DNA from: AEGEAN-183 sp964342745
Lineage (GTDB): Bacteria > Pseudomonadota > Gammaproteobacteria > Magnimaribacterales > Magnimaribacteraceae
DNA: 28,052 nt
Direction: 5' to 3'
Assembly: GCA_964342745.1 (NCBI GenBank)
Contig: CAYFFW010000018.1
Location: forward strand, 1 to 28,052
In this document: positions 23,810 through 28,052 of the stretch, piece after piece
Layout: each line of letters starts with the position of its first letter
Numbering within the stretch: position 1 is the stretch's first letter
Notes under the pieces: generated by a model
What the model was told of the DNA's origin: nothing
Seen by the model: only the letters and a program-made list of their open reading frames with translations
Database searches by the model: none
Position numbers and translations under genes: made by a program

Positions 23810-25033
23810 ATGATTAAAAACATTTTGTTCTTGAGTTTTCTCTTCTTTGCCAATTTAGAAGCAAAAGAATTCTTAATAAGCCCTAGTAAAAATACGCAAG
23901 ATGAGTTGCAAGAAGCCTTAATTTTGGCTAAACCAGGAGACACAATTAAACTTATGGAAGGCCTTTATGAGTTTTCGGATGGCCTCTCATTAGATGTAGA
24001 TAATGTAAAGGTTATTGGTTCAGGCATGGATAAGACCGTACTAAGTTTTGCTAATCAAAAATCTGGTGCTCAAGGCCTGCTAGTTACTTCGGATAAAGTT
24101 ATTCTTAAAGACTTTGCTATAGAGGATGCAAAAGGGGACGCCCTTAAAGTGATAGGGGCCAATGGTATTTATATGATCAATTTAAGAACCGAATGGACTG
24201 GCGGCCCTAAGAGTACGAATGGAGCTTATGGACTTTATCCGGTTGAATCTCAAGATGTTTTTATAGATGGTTGTGTTGCAATAGGTGCCTCAGATGCTGG
24301 AATTTATGTAGGGCAGTCAAAAAACATCATCGTTCGTAATAGTCGAGCCCATTACAATGTGGCAGGTATAGAAATAGAGAATTCTTATTACGCAGATGTT
24401 TATAACAATGTAGCTTCTCATAACACAGGTGGTATTTTAGTTTTTGATTTACCAGATCTACCTCAACAAGGAGGTCACCATGTCAGAGTTTTTAGGAATC
24501 AAGCTATCGACAACGATACAGACAATTTTGCCCCAGAAGGGAATATCGTCGGAGAGGTACCTCGAGGAACCGGAATTATTATCCAAGCTAATTCCGATGT
24601 GGAAGTATTTGATAATGATATTTCTGGAAATGGGACAGTTAACCTCTCTATTGTTACCTATTCAGCTGAAACAAAAGATGAAAACTATTACCCTCACCCT
24701 AAATCAATACAAGTTTATGGAAATAGATTTGGAAAAGGAGGTTTTGACCCAGACCTAGAAAAAGCAATGGCTGGAATATTATTTGAGCTTTCAGAAGGAA
24801 ATATGCCTGATATTTTTTGGGATGGAATGCTTCCTTTATCTCAAATGATTTTCGGACAACCTGAAGAAGAGAAATTGATTCTTAAAGACAATAGTAATGC
24901 TAGTTTCTTGGCTATAAAACCCATCAAATTTATGTTATCTCTACCGGGAGCTATATCAACTGATAAAGAGCCTTTTAAAGGGAGTATTAATCCTTTATCT
25001 GAAGTTGTTATGGATATTCCTGAAGGAATATAA
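23810..25033 (+). CDS. Secreted parallel beta-helix repeat protein (TIGR03805-like)
   Basis: A 407-residue protein with a signal peptide (1-18, cut after LEA). It then folds, by pattern, into a right-handed parallel beta-helix: repeated short strands such as VKVIGSGMDKTVLSF, VFIDGCVAIGASDAGIYVG, IIVRNSRAHYNVAGIEIE and VYNNVASHNTGGILVFD (about 65-300). The fold resembles that of pectate lyase and NosD-like proteins, but no lyase active-site motif is obvious. The arrangement with a diheme cytochrome gene 11 bases downstream matches the TIGR03805/TIGR03806 pair, whose function, to my knowledge, is not established. It is probably periplasmic or outer-surface. It heads the operon that includes a MacAB-like export system. 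Confidence 0.85.
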   Translation: MIKNILFLSFLFFANLEAKEFLISPSKNTQDELQEALILAKPGDTIKLMEGLYEFSDGLSLDVDNVKVIGSGMDKTVLSFANQKSGAQGLLVTSDKVILKDFAIEDAKGDALKVIGANGIYMINLRTEWTGGPKSTNGAYGLYPVESQDVFIDGCVAIGASDAGIYVGQSKNIIVRNSRAHYNVAGIEIENSYYADVYNNVASHNTGGILVFDLPDLPQQGGHHVRVFRNQAIDNDTDNFAPEGNIVGEVPRGTGIIIQANSDVEVFDNDISGNGTVNLSIVTYSAETKDENYYPHPKSIQVYGNRFGKGGFDPDLEKAMAGILFELSEGNMPDIFWDGMLPLSQMIFGQPEEEKLILKDNSNASFLAIKPIKFMLSLPGAISTDKEPFKGSINPLSEVVMDIPEGI

Positions 25034-25044
25034 CTCTTGCAGCA

Positions 25045-26091
25045 ATGAAAATTGCTTTGAAAAATTTCTTATATTGCTCATTTTTAATTTTAATGAGCAC
25101 TAGCCTTTGGTCTGTAAACGATTCTAAAGTTACAGGAAAGGAATTTCCTGAGAAGCTTTCAGAGTTCAACTTTTTTACTGATCAAAAAAACCAAATACCC
25201 TCTAAAGATGTTCATCCTTATGAGCTAATTACTTCTTTATTTAGTGACTATTCTTATAAAAGCAGGTTTCTTTATGTCCCTCAGGGCAAAAAAGCTCTTT
25301 ATCAACAAGACTGGGTATTTGATTTTCCAGTCGGCTCAGCTCTAATTAAAACTTTTTATTTTCCAATAGATGAAAGAAACTTAGCTTTAGGTTCTAAGTT
25401 GTTAGAAACAAGAGTTTTATTGCATAAAGAAACAGGATGGGAAGCAGTTTCATACGCGTGGAATAACGAACAGACTGAAGCCTACTTAAAGATAGCTGGC
25501 AAAACAATAAATACCTCATGGATTAATCATGATGGGCAAAACAGAGAAGTGAGGTATAGAGTACCCAATAAAAATCAATGCAAGGAATGCCATTCTACTA
25601 ATGAGGTTATCTCTCCAATTGGACCTAAAGCACGAAATCTGGACAAAGACTTTATTTATTTTGACGAAACAAAAAATCAACTCACTTACTTATATGAAAA
25701 AGGTGTTATTAATTCTATACCTAAAGGGTTCAAAAAAGTTTCTGATTGGGAGGATGAAGCTGAGTCTTTAGAAGGTAGAGCCAGAGCTTATTTAGCAATT
25801 AATTGTGGACATTGTCATATGCCTTCAGGTGTAGCTAACTCAACAGGCCTTTATCTTAATCTAAGTGAAACAAGATCTATTAATTTAGGTATCAATAAAA
25901 GCCCAGTGGCTACTGGAAGAGGAAGCGGTAATTTAAAGTATTCCATAGTTCCGGGTAAATCAGAGAAATCAATTCTTTTATTTAGGATGATTTCTACTGA
26001 TCCTGGAGTTATGATGCCTGAGTCAGGGAGGTCTTTAGTACATAAAGAAGCTGTACTTTTGATAGAGGAATGGATTAATTCCATGAAATAA
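25045..26091 (+). CDS. Secreted diheme cytochrome c (TIGR03806/SO2930-like)
   Basis: A 348-residue exported protein; the signal peptide covers about 1-23 (hydrophobic LYCSFLILMSTSLW). Two heme c sites are visible: CKECH at 179-183 and CGHCH at 254-258. The segment between them includes PIGPKARNLDKDF, and possible Met axial ligands occur at 323-324 (VMMPESG). The N-terminal half has no heme motif and no domain that I recognise. The family occurs regularly paired with a parallel beta-helix protein. Electron transfer to or from a substrate bound by the beta-helix partner is plausible but unproven. The membrane-fusion gene begins three bases after the stop. Confidence 0.85.
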   Translation: MKIALKNFLYCSFLILMSTSLWSVNDSKVTGKEFPEKLSEFNFFTDQKNQIPSKDVHPYELITSLFSDYSYKSRFLYVPQGKKALYQQDWVFDFPVGSALIKTFYFPIDERNLALGSKLLETRVLLHKETGWEAVSYAWNNEQTEAYLKIAGKTINTSWINHDGQNREVRYRVPNKNQCKECHSTNEVISPIGPKARNLDKDFIYFDETKNQLTYLYEKGVINSIPKGFKKVSDWEDEAESLEGRARAYLAINCGHCHMPSGVANSTGLYLNLSETRSINLGINKSPVATGRGSGNLKYSIVPGKSEKSILLFRMISTDPGVMMPESGRSLVHKEAVLLIEEWINSMK

Positions 26092-26094
26092 GCC

Positions 26095-27237
26095 ATGAGT
26101 GAAAAAGAAGATTTACTGAACAATCTAAAGATAGATCGCTCTCAAGAAGCCGAGATTGAACCTTTTCCTACTAAAATTGTTTCAATCATAACGTCAGTAG
26201 TTGTTGTCTTGGGTCTTGCGCTGTGGTTTTTATTGTCTGAGGAAGAAACCCAAGAGGTGACGACTTTTACAGTTAAATCTGTGAATTCTTCAGGATCCTC
26301 TGCTTCAAGCATTTTAGATGCTTCAGGGTATGTTGTTGCAAGAAGGCGAGCCACAGTTTCTTCAAAAATTACAGGTAAAGTTCAAGAGGTTTTGGTTGAA
26401 GAGGGAATGTACGTAGAAAAAGGTCAGCTGCTAGCTCAACTGGATGACAGTACCTATCGAGCGGATTTGGATTATGCTGAATCTCAATTGAAACAAGCTC
26501 AAATTGCTTTTAAAAGCACAAGTGCCCTTATTGAAGGGAAATTTGCTAGCCCTGATGAATTAAAAACAAGGGAAGCTCAAATGGAAGGAGCACAAGCATT
26601 AGTTAATATCAGTAAACAACGGCTAGCAGATATGCAAATTTTAGCTCCTTTCAGTGGAGTAGTGGTTTACAAAGCAGCTCAACCTGGTGAGATGATCTCT
26701 CCAGTTTCAGCAGGAGGAGGTTTTACAGCTACTGGAATATGCACGATTGTGGACATGGACTCACTTGAGATAGAGGTAGATGTAAACGAAGCTTTTATTA
26801 ACAGGGTAGAGTCTGGTCAGCCTGTCGTTTCAAATTTAAACGCTTATCCTAAATGGGATATACCATCTGAAGTGATTGCAATCATTCCTACTGCTGACCG
26901 AAATAAAGCAACCGTTAGAGTCAGAATAGGTTTCTTAGAGAAAGATGAGAGAGTTTTACCTGACATGGGTATTAGAGTTAGTTTTTTACAAAAAATGGTT
27001 CAAACTAGTACTGAAAAGAAAGAAGGTGTTGTTGTTCCAAATGCATCGGTTTTCAATGACAATAATGAAAGCTATGTAATGATAGTTAAGAATGGAAGGG
27101 TAGAGATAAAGCAAGTAGAAGTTGCTGAAGAAACTTCAAATTATTCAAGAATCATTAAAGGTGTTAAAGCAGGAGACCAGGTTATTGCTTCTTATGATCA
27201 AGGGTTAGAGAATAATCAAAAGGTTTCAATAAATTAA
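26095..27237 (+). CDS. MacA/HlyD-like periplasmic adaptor of an ABC export system
   Basis: A 380-residue membrane fusion protein. A cytoplasmic start (1-26) and one membrane helix (about 27-47) anchor it. Outside are a split lipoyl-like domain (86-118, RATVSSKITGKVQEVLVEEG; and 182-200, ILAPFSGVVVYKAAQPGEM), a short alpha-hairpin (about 120-180), a beta-barrel domain (about 215-295) and a membrane-proximal end (VVVPNASVF... VKAGDQVI). The hairpin is short compared with MacA or AcrA. The next genes encode an ABC ATPase and a MacB-like permease, so it belongs to an ABC, not an RND, exporter. The cargo is unknown. Starting three bases after the cytochrome gene suggests a shared transcript with it. 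Confidence 0.88.
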   Translation: MSEKEDLLNNLKIDRSQEAEIEPFPTKIVSIITSVVVVLGLALWFLLSEEETQEVTTFTVKSVNSSGSSASSILDASGYVVARRRATVSSKITGKVQEVLVEEGMYVEKGQLLAQLDDSTYRADLDYAESQLKQAQIAFKSTSALIEGKFASPDELKTREAQMEGAQALVNISKQRLADMQILAPFSGVVVYKAAQPGEMISPVSAGGGFTATGICTIVDMDSLEIEVDVNEAFINRVESGQPVVSNLNAYPKWDIPSEVIAIIPTADRNKATVRVRIGFLEKDERVLPDMGIRVSFLQKMVQTSTEKKEGVVVPNASVFNDNNESYVMIVKNGRVEIKQVEVAEETSNYSRIIKGVKAGDQVIASYDQGLENNQKVSIN

Positions 27238-27249
27238 TAGGAGAAATTA

Positions 27250-27927
27250 ATGTCAGATTCTTTAGTCAGCGTTAAATCCGTAAATAAAACATATCAAAGG
27301 GGAGGAGAAAAACTGGTTGTTTTAGACGATCTAAGCCTAGAAGTCCCCAAAGGCGATTTTCTAGCTCTTATGGGTCCTTCTGGATCGGGAAAGTCTACTC
27401 TTCTGAACCTCATAGGGGGTTTAGACACACCTACTTCAGGGTCAGTAGAAGTTGATGGAGAAAGGTTGGATTCTTTAAACAGTAAGGCTTTGAGTCAATG
27501 GCGATCTAGTCACGTAGGATTTATTTTTCAGTTTTACAATTTACTGCCTGTCTTAACAGCCTTTAAAAATGTTGAATTACCGCTTTTGTTAACCAAACTT
27601 TCTGGTTCGCAAAGAAAACAGCATGTAGAAACGGCTTTAAATATAGTCAGCTTAGCTGACAGATCAGGACACAAACCTAATGAACTTTCAGGAGGGCAGC
27701 AACAAAGGGTTGCTATCGCCAGGGCATTGGTCTCTGATCCAGATATTTTAGTTTGTGATGAGCCAACAGGTGATTTAGATCGAGATACAGCAACAGAGAT
27801 ATTAGATTTGTTGCAGATCTTAAATAGAGATCATGGCAAAACCATACTCATGGTTACTCACGACCCTATGGCTGCTGATTCTGCTAAAAGAACTCTGCAC
27901 CTGGATAAAGGCAAACTTACACACTAA
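27250..27927 (+). CDS. ABC transporter ATPase, MacB/LolD family
   Basis: A 225-residue ATPase with every motif: Walker A GPSGSGKST (42-50), Q-loop Q94 (FIFQFYNLLP), signature LSGGQQQR (146-153), Walker B ILVCDEP (166-172) with D170 and E171, and the switch His H204 (MVTHDP). The sequence LIGGLDTPTSGSVEVDG is typical of the LolD/MacB/FtsE-type group that powers mechanotransmission exporters. The start follows a good AGGAG site at 27239-27243. It lies between the adaptor and the permease, as in macAB-like operons where ATPase and permease are separate chains. Confidence 0.95.
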   Translation: MSDSLVSVKSVNKTYQRGGEKLVVLDDLSLEVPKGDFLALMGPSGSGKSTLLNLIGGLDTPTSGSVEVDGERLDSLNSKALSQWRSSHVGFIFQFYNLLPVLTAFKNVELPLLLTKLSGSQRKQHVETALNIVSLADRSGHKPNELSGGQQQRVAIARALVSDPDILVCDEPTGDLDRDTATEILDLLQILNRDHGKTILMVTHDPMAADSAKRTLHLDKGKLTH

Positions 27928-27932
27928 AACCA

Positions 27933-28052
27933 ATGTATTGGGTTTTAATTAAAGCTAGTCTATTCAGAAAGAAGATTCGAACCTTCTTAACCATCGCGTC
28001 TATTTCAATTGCTTTTTTGTTGTTTGGGTTATTAAACTCCATGTCAGCTATT
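27933..28052 (+). CDS. ABC transporter permease, MacB/FtsX-like (3' partial)
   Basis: An open frame of 40 codons runs from ATG 27933 off the end of the window. It begins MYWVLIKASLFRKKIRTFLT, then a hydrophobic helix (about 19-34, LTIASISIAFLLFGLL). A basic stretch RKKIRTFLT just before the first helix is characteristic of MacB/LolC-type permeases. It starts five bases after the ATPase stop, consistent with the transmembrane subunit of the same exporter. Confidence 0.8.
   Translation, partial: MYWVLIKASLFRKKIRTFLTIASISIAFLLFGLLNSMSAI

Noticed and set aside
23719..23943. 74-codon open frame on minus across the divergent promoter region
   Set aside because: It is antisense to the signal-peptide region of the beta-helix gene and made mostly of Lys/Ile/Phe codons expected by chance in AT-rich DNA.
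24444..24758. 104-codon open frame on plus inside the beta-helix gene
   Set aside because: It overlaps a well-supported gene in another frame and its translation has no recognisable feature.

Overview
The window reads as chromosomal DNA of an AT-rich, tightly packed, probably free-living gammaproteobacterium. Three things point there: the gene order rpsP-rimM-trmD-rplS followed by xerD-dsbC-hom-thrC and prfB-lysS (an order familiar from Pseudomonas-like genomes), an RF2 of exactly E. coli length with the +1 frameshift, and a DsbC with a CGYC active site. The low GC, very short intergenic gaps and sparse Shine-Dalgarno sites fit a streamlined marine lineage such as SAR86; that placement is inference. 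No stretch of 300 bases lacks a gene. I see no tRNA, rRNA, insertion sequence, prophage or CRISPR array.

Region 1 (1-10008, all +): the end of bS16 with an Ala/Glu-rich repeat tail, rimM, trmD, rplS, xerD, dsbC, an AlaC-type aminotransferase, homoserine dehydrogenase, threonine synthase, prfB and lysS. This is translation, chromosome dimer resolution, disulfide isomerisation and threonine synthesis. recJ, often found beside prfB in relatives, is not here.

Region 2 (10005-16837): metabolic genes on alternating strands. A thiolase-like protein and malate dehydrogenase form one minus-strand unit. A PatB/MalY C-S lyase, an MFE-2-type (3R)-hydroxyacyl-CoA dehydrogenase and an FMN 2-hydroxyacid dehydrogenase run on plus. 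A CBS-domain protein and an ArsC-like low-molecular-weight phosphatase run on minus.

Region 3 (16854-23713): signalling. It has a small secreted TonB C-terminal-domain protein and a 999-residue membrane hybrid histidine kinase with two receiver domains. Converging on the kinase is a four-gene minus-strand operon: a small membrane protein, a PAS-like/EAL phosphodiesterase, a DHp-REC-GGEEF cyclase without an ATPase domain, and a lone receiver. Together these look like one phosphorelay feeding cyclic di-GMP turnover.

Region 4 (23810-28052, all +): a secreted parallel beta-helix protein and a secreted diheme cytochrome c, a recurrent pair of unknown function. They run directly into a MacA-like adaptor, a MacB/LolD-like ATPase and the start of an ABC permease, with gaps of only 3-12 bases.

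Layout notes: all three convergent junctions (lysS/mdh, the hydroxyacid dehydrogenase/ArsC-like gene, kinase/receiver) overlap by exactly four bases through their stop codons. A near-identical 20-base TAG.AT/GCGCC promoter-like box precedes rplS and the hydroxyacyl-CoA dehydrogenase, with a diverged copy before the C-S lyase.
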